A DNA stretch of 64,000 nt from Paraburkholderia rhynchosiae (GTDB lineage Bacteria > Pseudomonadota > Gammaproteobacteria > Burkholderiales > Burkholderiaceae), in assembly GCF_002879865.1 (NCBI RefSeq), contig NZ_PNXY01000007.1:248001-312000 (forward strand), read 5' to 3'. Below the pieces are notes generated by a model, which was not told where the DNA came from, did no database searches, and saw nothing but the letters and a program-made list of their open reading frames with translations. Position 1 is the stretch's first letter. Every line of letters starts with the position of its first letter. Shown here piece by piece: positions 46,201-55,350 of the stretch. The translations under genes were made by a program, and so were the position numbers.

Positions 46201-47140
46201 GCACGACATCGAGCTGACCAACCTCACGCCGTATTCCGCGAAATATGCGGGCTATCCGATCACCAAGGGCAAGCTGAATGTCGATCTTCACTACAAGCTG
46301 GAAAACGATCAGCTGAATGCGGACAACCACCTGTTCATCGATCAGCTCACCTTCGGCGATCACGTCGAAAACGACACGGCGACAAAACTGCCGGTGCGCC
46401 TCGCGATCTCGCTGCTAAAAAATTCGCGCGGCGAAATCGACGTGAATCTGCCGGTGTCGGGTTCGTTATCGAATCCAGAATTCAGCATTGGCGGGCTGAT
46501 CTGGCATGCGGTGCTCAATCTGCTCCAAAAGGCGGTGACCGCGCCGTTCTCACTGATTGCCAACGCGTTCGGCGGCAGTGGCGAGGAGTTGGGTTACGTC
46601 GAATTCGAACCGGGCTCGGCGCAACTGACGGACGCCGACGACAAAAAGCTCGATACGATCGTGAAGGCGCTGGCCGACAAGCCGTCGATCAGAATGGATC
46701 TGATTGGCCGCGTCGACCCGAAGATCGACGAGCCGGCGTTGCGCACGCGGTATGTGGATCGCCTCGTCAAGCAGCAGAAGATCAAGGACGTGGTGGGCAA
46801 CGGGCAGAGCGTGGATTTGTCGAACGTTACTGTCGATCCTAACGAATACGACAAGTATCTGACGAAGGCCTACAAGGCCGCGGACTTCAAGAAGCCGCGC
46901 AATATTGTTGGGCTGACGAAGAGCTTGCCCGACGACGACATGAAGAACGCGCTCGCCGCCAACGCGCCCATCGACGACGCCAGCTTGCGGCAGCTCGCGC
47001 AACTGCGGGCGCAGAGCGTGCAGCAGTACCTGGAAGGCAAGATCGACAGCAGCCGCGTGTTTATCGTCGCGCCCAAACTCAGCGCCGACGGCATCAAGGA
47101 CAAAGGCGCGACCACGCGAGTCGATTTCGGGCTGAAGTGA
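43268..47140 (+). CDS. Large DUF748 / AsmA-like envelope protein
   Basis: 1290 aa. One N-terminal membrane anchor (about residues 29-49, VITGLLIFIVLFGLLGFFAA) is followed by a huge periplasmic part. DUF748/AsmA-like repeats include PATIGRISLNPYTLKLEADR and NIRLENGQITFDDKL; two Ala-rich linkers occur, at about residues 355-400 and 855-900. Near the C-terminus YVEFEPGSAQLTDADDKKLD resembles an OmpA-type start. Proteins of this superfamily act as bridges for lipids between membranes (AsmA/TamB group), which is inference here. I start at 43268 (MASLNKAS); no ribosome site is visible. It converges on the MocR gene. Confidence 0.85.
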   Translation: MASLNKASFASSIQTVRDVAQSRRTRRVITGLLIFIVLFGLLGFFAAPPLIRHIAEQQLSKQLDRPATIGRISLNPYTLKLEADRVHIGERGGAGNFVDIERLIVRPSWSSLFRAAPIIDELQLDSPRFHIVRYGAQRFNFTDLIEKFAKQPATPDSKPTQFSVSNIRLENGQITFDDKLLGATHVIDQWKLGIPFIATLPSKTDIFVEPLLRARIDGSPLAIDGKTKPFAASRESEVSLRFEGLDVPRLISYVPTRLPVIVQAGKLSTDLKLNFVMSNEAPSLRVAGTVDLNDVDVQDPSKAPFFAARAVHVVARTLEPLKSIYHFDDIRIDAPSANLARDRNGVLSVERMFAPAPAAAKTAAESASAPAAASAPAAAQRAASGPAAASSANAAQNAAQKETPKTAPPLDLSIKRFVLNDGTVNVRDDAASRPVDVGLEQLAVTLTDFSTLATAPAHYTLNTDFKRNGGSLGAAGAFGLAAKTASAKLDLKSLNLPLLQPYLDTATAAQVTDGALSATANIGANWSKSPAAVMVADTQLDLRSLKVAARGSNEPLISLAQGSVKVKQVDLNARTADVASVDTTGLAVDVQRLKDGSINLASLAGPHEAEPQRTAIHAAKKAQAEGPAWHYKVGELSLKDATTNFTDNTTPQPVKLGIAPLQLKVLQISDDLSRPLPVELQATLNRKGTLELKGDVTATPLKVAVKVNANRLDAAAFEPYFGSKLNAAIASALLNASGDLALSQAKSLKASYRGDVALVDVRMLDKATSDPFAGWRSLALSKLKADYDERGTSVDAERVTFTKFYGRVLLDARGKLNLNDVVAHESGAAQSLTRDKHDKGGAEPVPLTPPTASAVVAASVPVVASASAPATASASAQASPAVPATVTAATPPQSPVKLHFGQLVLQQGRVTYTDNFVKPNFTANLVGIQGTVGAFGTQSTTSAPVDIAAKVAANGPLSIRGTVNPLIAKPALDLTASAHDIELTNLTPYSAKYAGYPITKGKLNVDLHYKLENDQLNADNHLFIDQLTFGDHVENDTATKLPVRLAISLLKNSRGEIDVNLPVSGSLSNPEFSIGGLIWHAVLNLLQKAVTAPFSLIANAFGGSGEELGYVEFEPGSAQLTDADDKKLDTIVKALADKPSIRMDLIGRVDPKIDEPALRTRYVDRLVKQQKIKDVVGNGQSVDLSNVTVDPNEYDKYLTKAYKAADFKKPRNIVGLTKSLPDDDMKNALAANAPIDDASLRQLAQLRAQSVQQYLEGKIDSSRVFIVAPKLSADGIKDKGATTRVDFGLK

Positions 47141-47203
47141 GCGAGGCGGCGTGACCGTTTGCAGCTACCGCCGGGAGCGTGGCAAGCGTTGCGACCATTA
47201 CGC

Positions 47204-48751
47204 TCAGGCGGCGCGCGTCGGCTTCTTCAGCGCGGTTTGCTCGATCACGCGCGCGAGCGTGTCGAACGCGGGCCGAATTTTTTCGTTGGGCACGCACGCG
47301 TAGCCGAGCAGCAGTCCACGTCGCGCCGGCGGATCGCTGTTGTAGTAGGTGGCAAGCGGCCGCACAATCACGCCGGCGGCGAACGCAGCCGCCGTCACGG
47401 CGCGATCGTCCGCGTGATCCGGCAGGCCGAGCACCAGGTGCAAACCGGCTTCGTCTCCCATGACCGGCAGTTCATTGCCGAAACGCGCGGTGATCGCGTC
47501 GATCAGAATCTGCCGGCGCTCGCCATATAACGCACGCATACGCCGGACGTGCGACGTGAGATGGCCGTCCATGATGAAGTCGGTCATCACCGCCTGCTGC
47601 ATCAACTGACCTTCGCGATAAAGCTCGGCCACGCCCGTGCGAAACGTATCCACAAGATGCTCCGGCGCGATCATGTAGCCCATGCGCAAGCCGGGGAACA
47701 GCATCTTGCCGAGGCTGCCCACGTAGATCACCTGACCGGCGTCGTCGAGTCCTTGCAGCGACGCAAGCGGCCGGCTGCCGTAGCGAAACTCGCTGTCGTA
47801 ATCGTCTTCGATAATCCATACGTTGTGCAGGCGCGCATATTCGAGCAGCGTGCGGCGGCGCGCGAGACTCATCACCATACCAAGCGGATACTGATGCGAC
47901 GGCGTGACGAGCGCGAGACGCGGCGGCTGCTGCAAATCCTGCTCACGCGGATTGAGGCCTTCGTCGTCCACCGGCACGGGCACCAGCGTGATGCCCGACG
48001 ACTGCAACACGCTGCGCGCGCCCCAATAACACGGTTCCTCGACCCACGCGCGGTCGCCGACGTCGGTCAGAAGGCGCACCGCCAGATCGATCGACTGGTG
48101 AATACCCGTAGTGATGATGATCTGATCCGGCGTGCAATTCACCGACCGTGCGACCCGCAAATAGTCGGACAACGCGCGGCGCAGCGGACGATAGCCGCCG
48201 CCGGGCGCATACGTCAGCAGATCCGGGTTCGCTTCTTTCCACAATCTTGCTTGCAGGCGGCTCCAGGTTCGTGCCGGGAATTCCGACACGTCGGGTACCC
48301 CCGGCATGAACGCGCCCCACTGTTTCGCGGACACGCCGGCTTGACCGATGAGACGCCGCCCGCGGCTCGACAGATCGTCCAGATCGCGCTTTGCCGGCTT
48401 GCCGGGAGCCGCCACCGGCTTGCCTTGCGCGTCGACAGCCACGACCGCCGGCTTGCGCCGCGCGTTGACGGCGGCGCTGTCCGGCTGCGTGTCGGCGACA
48501 TAGGTTCCGCTGCCGGTGGTCGAGATCACATATCCTTCGGCCGTCAACTGATCGTATACATGCAGCACCGTATTACGCGCGATGCCTAAATCTTCCGCGA
48601 GCATGCGCGAGCTGGGCAGCTTGGTGCCCGGCGCCAACTGGCCGGCGAGGATCGCCTGCTGCATCAGCCGCAAGGTCTGCCGGTAGATCGGTTCGGCAGC
48701 CGCGCGATCGAGCCTGGCGGCGAGCCAATCCGACAAGATGATCGTGTCCAA
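47204..48751 (-). CDS. MocR/GabR-type PLP-dependent transcriptional regulator
   Basis: 515 aa. N-terminal GntR winged helix (EPIYRQTLRLMQQAILAG; SSRMLAEDLGIARNTVLHVY) joined by a linker to an aminotransferase class I fold. The PLP lysine lies in VGSLGKMLFPGLRMGY, and the Asp/Tyr of the cofactor site in EDDYDSEFRYG. The start must be TTG at 48751, because a stop codon lies two codons upstream and homology begins at once. It diverges from the polyamine-type ABC operon and is its likely activator or repressor. GabR-type proteins respond to amino compounds with PLP. Confidence 0.92.
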   Translation of the reverse strand: MDTIILSDWLAARLDRAAAEPIYRQTLRLMQQAILAGQLAPGTKLPSSRMLAEDLGIARNTVLHVYDQLTAEGYVISTTGSGTYVADTQPDSAAVNARRKPAVVAVDAQGKPVAAPGKPAKRDLDDLSSRGRRLIGQAGVSAKQWGAFMPGVPDVSEFPARTWSRLQARLWKEANPDLLTYAPGGGYRPLRRALSDYLRVARSVNCTPDQIIITTGIHQSIDLAVRLLTDVGDRAWVEEPCYWGARSVLQSSGITLVPVPVDDEGLNPREQDLQQPPRLALVTPSHQYPLGMVMSLARRRTLLEYARLHNVWIIEDDYDSEFRYGSRPLASLQGLDDAGQVIYVGSLGKMLFPGLRMGYMIAPEHLVDTFRTGVAELYREGQLMQQAVMTDFIMDGHLTSHVRRMRALYGERRQILIDAITARFGNELPVMGDEAGLHLVLGLPDHADDRAVTAAAFAAGVIVRPLATYYNSDPPARRGLLLGYACVPNEKIRPAFDTLARVIEQTALKKPTRAA

Positions 48752-48753
48752 GT

Positions 48754-48810
48754 GGTTCTATCCGGAATAATGAAATGGTTCCATATTGTAGAACCGTAAC
48801 GGTCTATAGT
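48754..48810. promoter_or_regulatory. Putative MocR operator and ABC operon promoter
   Basis: Three GGTTC half-sites: direct repeats GGTTCTA (48754) and GGTTCCA (48777), 23 bp apart, and an inverted TAGAACC (48789-48795). A TATAGT -10 (48805-48810) follows. Mixed direct and inverted repeats at such spacing are typical of GabR/MocR sites. The first half-site overlaps the leader of the MocR gene itself, suggesting autoregulation. Confidence 0.5.
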
Positions 48811-48882
48811 GGGCCACGCAATTGATGCAAGCCCGCTGTTTTCGCATGGGCAGCCGGCCGGACCGCAGAGGAGACTACGGCG

Positions 48883-49989
48883 ATGAAAACGGATGAAGTG
48901 ATCGTCAGCTTTCGAGGTGTGCGCAAGACGTACGACGGCGAAACGCTGGTCGTCAAACAACTCGATCTGGACATCTATCAGGGCGAGTTCCTGACGCTGC
49001 TCGGGCCGTCGGGGTCGGGCAAAACCACCTGTCTGATGATGCTGGCGGGTTTCGAATTTCCCACCGGCGGCGAGATCTGGCTGGACGGTACGTTGCTCAA
49101 TACGGTGCCGCCGCACAAGCGCAACATCGGCATGGTGTTTCAGAACTACGCGCTGTTTCCGCATCTGACCGTCGAGCAGAACGTCGCGTATCCGCTGACG
49201 GTGCGTAAGCTCTCCGCGGAAGAGCGCGCGCATCGCACGAATAACGCGCTGAAGATGGTGCGCATGGAGAGCTTTGCGAAGCGTTACCCGGCGCAACTCT
49301 CCGGCGGACAACAGCAGCGCATTGCGCTTGCGCGGGCGCTCGTGTTCGAGCCCAAACTCGTGCTGATGGATGAACCGCTCGGCGCGCTCGACAAGCAGTT
49401 GCGCGAACACATGCAGTACGAACTGAAGTCGCTGCACGAGAAGCTCGGCGTGACGTTCGTCTACGTCACGCACGATCAGGGCGAAGCGTTGACCATGTCC
49501 GATCGCGTTGCTGTGTTCGATAAAGGCATCGTGCAGCAGCTCGATACCGTGGACCGTCTGTACGAATCGCCGTGCAACGAGTTCGTCGCCAACTTCATCG
49601 GCGACAGCAACAAGCTGCGCGGCACGATCGCGAATGTGGACGGCGAGTATTGCGAGTTTCACCTGGTCGACGGTACGCGGCTCACTGGCCGCAACATCGG
49701 CGGCGCGCGGGCGGGCACGCCGGCGGTCGCGTGCATCCGGCCCGAACGCATGAAGCTCGCGAGTCACGGCAACGGCGCGGCGCGGCCCGGCGCCAACGCG
49801 CTCAGCGGCGAAGCGCGCGGACTCATCTATTTCGGCGACCACGTGCGCATGCGCTGCGGCTTGCCGCAACAGGACGAATGCTTCGTCAAGGTGCCGCTCG
49901 GCACCGACGCGCTCAATGCCTTCGCGCCCGGCGCGCCCGTCGCGCTTGAGTTTGCGCCGGAACATCTGCGGGTATTCGCGGGGGCTTGA
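48883..49989 (+). CDS. ABC transporter ATPase, spermidine/putrescine type (PotA-like)
   Basis: 368 aa. Walker A LGPSGSGKTT, Q-loop MVFQNYALFPHLTVEQN, signature LSGGQQQRIALARAL, Walker B VLMDEPLGALD, switch His in YVTHDQGEA. A C-terminal TOBE domain (ACIRPERMKL) follows. This is the layout of PotA/FbpC-type importers. It is first of four genes, with binding protein and two permeases. GGAG lies before the ATG at 48883. Confidence 0.92.
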   Translation: MKTDEVIVSFRGVRKTYDGETLVVKQLDLDIYQGEFLTLLGPSGSGKTTCLMMLAGFEFPTGGEIWLDGTLLNTVPPHKRNIGMVFQNYALFPHLTVEQNVAYPLTVRKLSAEERAHRTNNALKMVRMESFAKRYPAQLSGGQQQRIALARALVFEPKLVLMDEPLGALDKQLREHMQYELKSLHEKLGVTFVYVTHDQGEALTMSDRVAVFDKGIVQQLDTVDRLYESPCNEFVANFIGDSNKLRGTIANVDGEYCEFHLVDGTRLTGRNIGGARAGTPAVACIRPERMKLASHGNGAARPGANALSGEARGLIYFGDHVRMRCGLPQQDECFVKVPLGTDALNAFAPGAPVALEFAPEHLRVFAGA

Positions 49990-50093
49990 TCGCGTGAAAC
50001 GCGCGCATCATTGCACGAAGCAGAGCAGTCAGCAGCACATAACAAAGTCGCATCACTGAGCCGGAAAACACCACGAAAGGAGAGCAACACACC

Positions 50094-51143
50094 ATGAGCA
50101 AGATCGGGAAATCGCGCTGCGCCATCGCTGTCGGTGCTGTCGCGCTCGCGCTGGGCGCCGTGCAAGTCAATGCAGCCGAACTGACAGTTGTCAATTTCGG
50201 CGGTGCAAACGGGGACGCGCAAAAGGCGGCATTCAACCAGCCGTTCGAGTCGCAGAGCGGCAGCAAGGTGACCGCTGTCGAATACAACGGTGAGCAAGCC
50301 AAAGTCAAGGCGATGGTCGAGGCCAAGCATGTGAACTGGGACGTGGTGGAAGTGGAATCGGGCGACATCGGCCGCGGCTGCGACGAAGGCCTGTACGAAA
50401 AGCTCGACTGGTCGAAGATCGGCAAGAAGTCGGATCTGATTCCGGAAGCACCGCAAGCTTGCGGCGTCGGCTTCTTCGTGTGGTCGACGGCGCTCGCATA
50501 TAACGCCGACAAGCTGAAAACCGCGCCGTCCGGCTGGGCCGACTTCTGGGACGTGAAGAAAATCCCGGGCAAGCGCGCGATGCGCAAGGGCGCGCGCTAC
50601 AACCTCGAATTCGCGCTGATGGCCGACGGCGTCGCGCCGAAAGACGTCTACAAGGTGCTCGCGACGAAGCAAGGCCAGGACCGCGCGTTCAAGAAGCTCG
50701 ACGAGCTGAAGCCGAACATCCAGTGGTGGGAAGCGGGCGCGCAGCCGCCGCAATTCCTGGTGGCGGGCGACGTGGTGATGTCCACGGCCTATAACGGCCG
50801 CATCGATGCCGCGCAGAAGGAAGGCAAGAACCTGAAAGTCGTGTGGAACGGCAGCATTTACGACCTCGACTATTGGGCGATTCCGAAGGGCACGCCGAAC
50901 AAGGCGCTGGCTGAGAAGTACATCGCGTATACGCTTTCGTCGAAGCCGCAGCAGGACTACGCGCACCACATCGCTTATGGTCCGGTGAACGTGGCAGCGA
51001 TCAAGGCGCTCGACGCAAAGACGCTCGCCAATCTGCCGAACTCGCCGGCCAACGGCAAGAACGCTGTGTTGCAGAACCTGTCGTTCTGGACCGACCATGG
51101 CGACGAGCTGGAGCAGCGTTTTTCGTCGTGGGCTTCGAAGTAA
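50094..51143 (+). CDS. ABC transporter periplasmic binding protein (PotD-like)
   Basis: 349 aa. Signal peptide (AIAVGAVALALGAVQVNAAE) and PotD/AfuA-type fold: LTVVNFGGANGDAQKAAFNQ, VNWDVVEVESGDIGRGCDEG, FVWSTALAYNADKL, VMSTAYNGRIDAAQ. It belongs to the polyamine/GABA-type group; the exact ligand is not settled. AAAGGAGAG precedes the start. Two cysteines (about 99 and 126) may form a disulfide. Confidence 0.9.
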   Translation: MSKIGKSRCAIAVGAVALALGAVQVNAAELTVVNFGGANGDAQKAAFNQPFESQSGSKVTAVEYNGEQAKVKAMVEAKHVNWDVVEVESGDIGRGCDEGLYEKLDWSKIGKKSDLIPEAPQACGVGFFVWSTALAYNADKLKTAPSGWADFWDVKKIPGKRAMRKGARYNLEFALMADGVAPKDVYKVLATKQGQDRAFKKLDELKPNIQWWEAGAQPPQFLVAGDVVMSTAYNGRIDAAQKEGKNLKVVWNGSIYDLDYWAIPKGTPNKALAEKYIAYTLSSKPQQDYAHHIAYGPVNVAAIKALDAKTLANLPNSPANGKNAVLQNLSFWTDHGDELEQRFSSWASK

Positions 51144-51251
51144 GTCGTGGAGTTTGATGGCGCGGTTTTGCAGTAAGCAAGGCCGCGCCGTATCGGTGCA
51201 ATGGGAACGCGCGCGCTCGTTCGAGCAATGCCGCGAAAGTAGGAGACGGGT

Positions 51252-52529
51252 GTGACTACGATGACGATCGCCGCCGATTCGACGCAGGAATCAACGGGCC
51301 GGCTCAAGCGCGAACTGAAGGCCGCGGAATCCAGAAAGCGCGCCATGGCGCTGCTGCTGGTTGCGCCGCTCGCAATTTTCCTGCTGCTGATCTTCGTCGT
51401 GCCGATTGGCGCGTTGCTGACGCGCGCAGCGCAGAATCCGGAAGTCGTGAACGCGCTGCCGCATACGCTGAGCGCCTTGAGTTCGTGGGATCGCAAGACG
51501 CCGCCGCCGGATGCCGCCTACGCCGCGTTGGCGACCGACCTCACGGCGGTCGCGGACAGCGACGGCATGGGTGCACTCGCGCGACGGCTCAACGTGGAAA
51601 TTCCTGGCTATCGCTCGCTGGTCGCGAAGTCGGCGCGGGCGATGCCGTTCGTCGACGACAACAGCAAGCCCTTGCAACTGACCCCGGCGCAATTTCGCGC
51701 GAAGTTCGCCGAACTCGACGAACGCTGGAACGACATCGCGTACTGGCAAGCCATCGCCAAAAACGGCAGTCCTTATTCGCCGTTCTACCTGCTCGCCTCG
51801 CTCGACCACAAGCAGGACGCGTTCGGCCACATCATTGCGACCGATCCGGATCAACAAATTTATCTGAGCGTGTTCAGCCGCACCTTCGTAATCGGCGCGG
51901 CCGTGACGCTCTTTGCGCTGCTGCTCGGTTATCCGCTCGCCTACTGGATTTCGACACTGCCCGAGCGTCGCGCGAATCTGGTGATGATTCTCGTGCTGAT
52001 CCCCTTCTGGACATCCATCCTCGTGCGCGTCGCCGCGTGGATCGTGATCCTGCAAAGCGAAGGGCTCGTGAACAAGGCGCTGGTCGGCAGCGGATTGCTG
52101 CATGATCCGCTCGCGCTGCTGTTCAACCGTACCGGCGTCTACATTTCGATGACGCATATTCTGCTGCCGTTCATGATCCTGCCGCTCTATAGCGTGATGA
52201 AGTCGATTCCGCCGACCTATCAGCGCGCGGCCATTTCGCTCGGCAGTCATCCGTTCGCCGCATTCTGGCGCGTGTATGTGCCGCAGACTTATCCGGGCAT
52301 CGGCGCGGGCGCGTTGCTGGTTTTCATTCTGGCGATCGGCTACTACATCACGCCGGCGCTGCTGGGTGGCCCGAACGACCAGATGGTCAGCTACTACGTC
52401 GCGTACTTCACCAACGTGACGATCAACTGGGGCATGGCGTGCGCGCTCGGCGGCCTGCTGCTTGCCGCCACGCTCGTGCTGTACGTGATCTACGGGCGCT
52501 TCACGCGTTCGTCGCTGAGCCTTGGCTGA
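51252..52529 (+). CDS. ABC transporter permease (PotB-like) with a large periplasmic insert
   Basis: 425 aa, longer than PotB (about 285). After the first membrane segment there is a ~140-residue hydrophilic insert (about residues 65-205), then the usual binding-protein-dependent permease domain with the EAA-like loop (AAISLGSHPFAAFWRVYVPQ). The insert is known in a subgroup of these permeases. The start is GTG at 51252 with AGGAG 8 nt upstream. Confidence 0.9.
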   Translation: MTTMTIAADSTQESTGRLKRELKAAESRKRAMALLLVAPLAIFLLLIFVVPIGALLTRAAQNPEVVNALPHTLSALSSWDRKTPPPDAAYAALATDLTAVADSDGMGALARRLNVEIPGYRSLVAKSARAMPFVDDNSKPLQLTPAQFRAKFAELDERWNDIAYWQAIAKNGSPYSPFYLLASLDHKQDAFGHIIATDPDQQIYLSVFSRTFVIGAAVTLFALLLGYPLAYWISTLPERRANLVMILVLIPFWTSILVRVAAWIVILQSEGLVNKALVGSGLLHDPLALLFNRTGVYISMTHILLPFMILPLYSVMKSIPPTYQRAAISLGSHPFAAFWRVYVPQTYPGIGAGALLVFILAIGYYITPALLGGPNDQMVSYYVAYFTNVTINWGMACALGGLLLAATLVLYVIYGRFTRSSLSLG

Positions 52530-52544
52530 ACGGAGCCTATCGAC

Positions 52545-53384
52545 ATGAAACTTGCCAAGCCCCTGTTCGCGCCGCACACGTCTTTCGTGGAGCGCGCGTG
52601 GTACTTCACGTTGCGCGCGCTTGCCGTGCTCACGCTGCTGTATCTGATTCTGCCCGTCCTGGCGATCGTGCCGCTGTCGTTTTCGTCGAGTACATTTCTG
52701 GTGTATCCGATTCCGGGCTGGTCACTGCGCTGGTATCAAAATCTGATTGCGTCTGACGAGTGGCGCATGGCGGCTAAGAATAGCTTTATCGTCGCGCCGT
52801 CCGCGACCGTGGTCGCGACTGTGCTCGGCACGCTCGCGGCGATCGGACTCACGAAAGCGAACTTCCGTGGCAAGGGCTTGCTCATGGCGATCCTCATTTC
52901 GCCGATGATCGTGCCGGTCGTGGTGGTTGGCGTCGGCATGTATCTGTTTTTTGCGCCGCTCGGGCTCGCCAATACTTACATCGGCTTGATTCTCGCGCAT
53001 GCGTCGCTCGGCGTGCCCTTTGTCGTGACGACCGTGGCCGCGACGTTGCAGGGTTTCAACTACAACCTCGTGCGCGCGAGCCTGTCGCTCGGTGCGAATC
53101 CGGTGAAAACCTTCTTCCGCATCACGTTGCCGGTGATTGCACCGGGGGTGATTTCGGGCGCGCTGTTCGCGTTCGCGACTTCGTTCGATGAAGTCGTGGT
53201 GACGCTATTCCTCGCGGGAGCAGATCAGACGACGCTGCCACGGCAGATGTTCACCGGCATCCGCGAGAACATCAGCCCGACTATTGCTGCGCTCGCCACC
53301 ATCCTGATTGTTTTTTCGACGTGTCTGTTGCTCGCGCTCGAATGGCTGCGCGGTCGCAATGCGGCGCGGGCGGTCAGAGCTTGA
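52545..53384 (+). CDS. ABC transporter permease (PotC-like)
   Basis: 279 aa, six membrane segments. EAA motif in RASLSLGANPVKTFFRITLP, followed by FATSFDEVVVTLFLAG, typical of PotC. It starts 16 nt after the first permease (CGGAG before the ATG) and ends the operon. Together with PotB-like it forms the membrane channel. Confidence 0.92.
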   Translation: MKLAKPLFAPHTSFVERAWYFTLRALAVLTLLYLILPVLAIVPLSFSSSTFLVYPIPGWSLRWYQNLIASDEWRMAAKNSFIVAPSATVVATVLGTLAAIGLTKANFRGKGLLMAILISPMIVPVVVVGVGMYLFFAPLGLANTYIGLILAHASLGVPFVVTTVAATLQGFNYNLVRASLSLGANPVKTFFRITLPVIAPGVISGALFAFATSFDEVVVTLFLAGADQTTLPRQMFTGIRENISPTIAALATILIVFSTCLLLALEWLRGRNAARAVRA

Positions 53385-53536
53385 GTGCCGGTTAATGCGT
53401 ATCACGAACTTTATTGATGGAGCATGACAATCAACAACTCATGACATCGTTCTAAGATTCATCCCATTCCGCGGGCTTCTGCGTCTCGTCATACTTTTAT
53501 CTCTCGATAAGAAGATGCGCACGACGCAGACATCTA

Positions 53537-54595
53537 ATGAAAACCCCGCTAACCGTGCTTGTGTGTGCGCTGACACTAACAGCTTGCGCGGACCACGCCG
53601 CGCGCGCACGGCTCGGCATCGAAGACTCCACCCTGCTCAAATCCGGCATTGGCGCCTCGCAAGACGAGGCGGCAGGCGCGGCTAACCCGCAATGGGTCGA
53701 CACCTACGCACCCGTCGTGAGCGGCGGTCCCGCGCTCGCATCGTTGCAAGCGCGGCTCAATCGGATGCCGCCGGAACAGAACGGCTACTTTCGCGCGAAG
53801 GCCCAATGCTGGATCGACGCCGGTCAACAGGCACGGCAGGCCGGCGACCATTGGGGCTTCGTCGAAGAGGCAACCGGCCAGGCAGCGACGATCGCCATGG
53901 GTCTAGAAAACGGCACGTCGCTATCGGCTGCTAACCCCGCGCTACGCACTGTGTCCACGGTGCGTCCCGATCTTTGGAAGATCGTCAATACCATCAAGTC
54001 GGATCCCGCCATTGCCTCTTGTCGCGAGGCGCAACAGCCGCTCGCGTGCGCCGAAGTCGAGCTGATGCAAGCGGGTCACGACGCATGGATGCGGAGCTTC
54101 TCAAATGCTGAAAAGCGTCTGCCTGATGTACAGGATAACTTGCGCAAGTCGGCGCAAACGGCGCTGCAATGCAAGCAGAACGTACAGGCGAGTGCAGCGG
54201 CGCCGACTGGAAAGTTGCACAAAGCAGTCATGCTGCGCGCCGACTCTCTATTCCGTTTCAATGGCGGTAACGATGCGGCAATGCTGCCCGCGGGCAGACG
54301 CCAGCTCGATGCGGTGGCACACGGTCTCAAAACGGTTCGCGGAGTTCGCGAGCTAAACATCACCGGATACACCGACCGTCTCGGCGACAACGCACATAAC
54401 GAGAGCTTGTCCTTGCAACGCGCACAAACCGTGGCGCGCTACCTGCGCGCTCGCGGCGTCACATTGCCGATCGCGATCCGTGGCCAGGGCGGTGCGAACC
54501 AACTGGCTGACTGCCGGCAAACGAAGCGCGACGACATGGTGCGATGCCTCGCGCCAAACCGCCGCGTGGAGATCGAACTGGTAGCCGATTCCTAA
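53537..54595 (+). CDS. OmpA-family lipoprotein
   Basis: 352 aa. Signal peptide with lipobox LTAC (Cys17). A helical N-terminal domain of unknown type (about residues 50-215) leads to a C-terminal OmpA-like peptidoglycan-binding domain (about 240-350: LNITGYTDRLGDNAHNESLS, RAQTVARYLRARG, NRRVEIELV). It likely anchors the outer membrane to peptidoglycan. Four or more cysteines in the mature part could form disulfides. It lies just upstream of the response regulator-Hpt set, 108 nt away, and may or may not share its transcript. Confidence 0.88.
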   Translation: MKTPLTVLVCALTLTACADHAARARLGIEDSTLLKSGIGASQDEAAGAANPQWVDTYAPVVSGGPALASLQARLNRMPPEQNGYFRAKAQCWIDAGQQARQAGDHWGFVEEATGQAATIAMGLENGTSLSAANPALRTVSTVRPDLWKIVNTIKSDPAIASCREAQQPLACAEVELMQAGHDAWMRSFSNAEKRLPDVQDNLRKSAQTALQCKQNVQASAAAPTGKLHKAVMLRADSLFRFNGGNDAAMLPAGRRQLDAVAHGLKTVRGVRELNITGYTDRLGDNAHNESLSLQRAQTVARYLRARGVTLPIAIRGQGGANQLADCRQTKRDDMVRCLAPNRRVEIELVADS

Positions 54596-54703
54596 GGTGC
54601 CTTTGCCTCGCGGATGGATATCGCGGTCAGAAAAAGAACAACGGCGGACACCCGTCAGGCAGTCCCAACCGGCAACGGAAGTTTTTCAGGAGAAATGCAA
54701 CAC

Positions 54704-55339
54704 ATGTCAACTATTCTGATTATCGACGACCACCCTGCGTTCCGCATGATCGTGAGATTGCAGCTAATGCAGTTGCTTTCTGTGGAAGACGTGATCGAGG
54801 CGGACAACGGCCAGACCGCTGTCGAAATGGCCCGGCAATACAAGCCGGACCTTGCCATACTGGATCTCGACATTCCGCGCATCAGCGGGCTCGATGTCAT
54901 TCCGCGCCTCAAACTCGTGCATCCGCCGATCCGCGTGATCGTGCTGTCGGGGCACGACCCGGCCACGTTCGCGCCGCGTGCGATGCGCTCCGGCGTTCAC
55001 GGTTTCGTGGGCAAGTCGCAGGAGATGAAGGAAATCATGCGCGGCGTGGAAGCGGTGCTCGCGGGCTATACGGTTTTTCCGGTGGCACCGAACGGCGCGA
55101 GCATTGCACCGGGAGGCTCACCGAGCGGTGAAGAGGGCAGAATCATGCTGCTTTCCGACAAGGAACTCGTGATTTTGCAAATGCTCTCGAAAGGCATGTC
55201 GAACAAGGCAATCGGCGATGCGCTGTTTATCAGCGACAAGACAGTGAGTACCTACAAAAGCCGCATCCAGGAGAAACTCGGGCTGTCGTCACTGGCAGCA
55301 TTGATTGAGTTCGCTTCGTTGCACAAGCTGATCGACTAG
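54704..55339 (+). CDS. NarL/FimZ-type response regulator (BvgA-like)
   Basis: 211 aa. N-terminal receiver with acidic pair DD in ILIIDDHPAF, acceptor Asp in LAILDLDIPRISGL, Thr/Ser in VLSGHD and Lys in GFVGKSQEMKE. A C-terminal LuxR helix-turn-helix follows (LSDKELVILQMLSKGMSNKA, then SDKTVSTYKSRI). BvgA-type regulators accept phosphate from hybrid kinases through an Hpt domain, and an Hpt gene follows directly. AGGAG lies 10 nt before the ATG at 54704; a closer ATG at 54695 would leave too little space. Confidence 0.93.
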   Translation: MSTILIIDDHPAFRMIVRLQLMQLLSVEDVIEADNGQTAVEMARQYKPDLAILDLDIPRISGLDVIPRLKLVHPPIRVIVLSGHDPATFAPRAMRSGVHGFVGKSQEMKEIMRGVEAVLAGYTVFPVAPNGASIAPGGSPSGEEGRIMLLSDKELVILQMLSKGMSNKAIGDALFISDKTVSTYKSRIQEKLGLSSLAALIEFASLHKLID

Positions 55340-55350
55340 ATGTTGCGGCC

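Noticed and set aside
44744..46363. 539-codon frame opposite the DUF748 gene
   Set aside because: Arg/His-rich shadow frame; the plus-strand gene is continuous through it.
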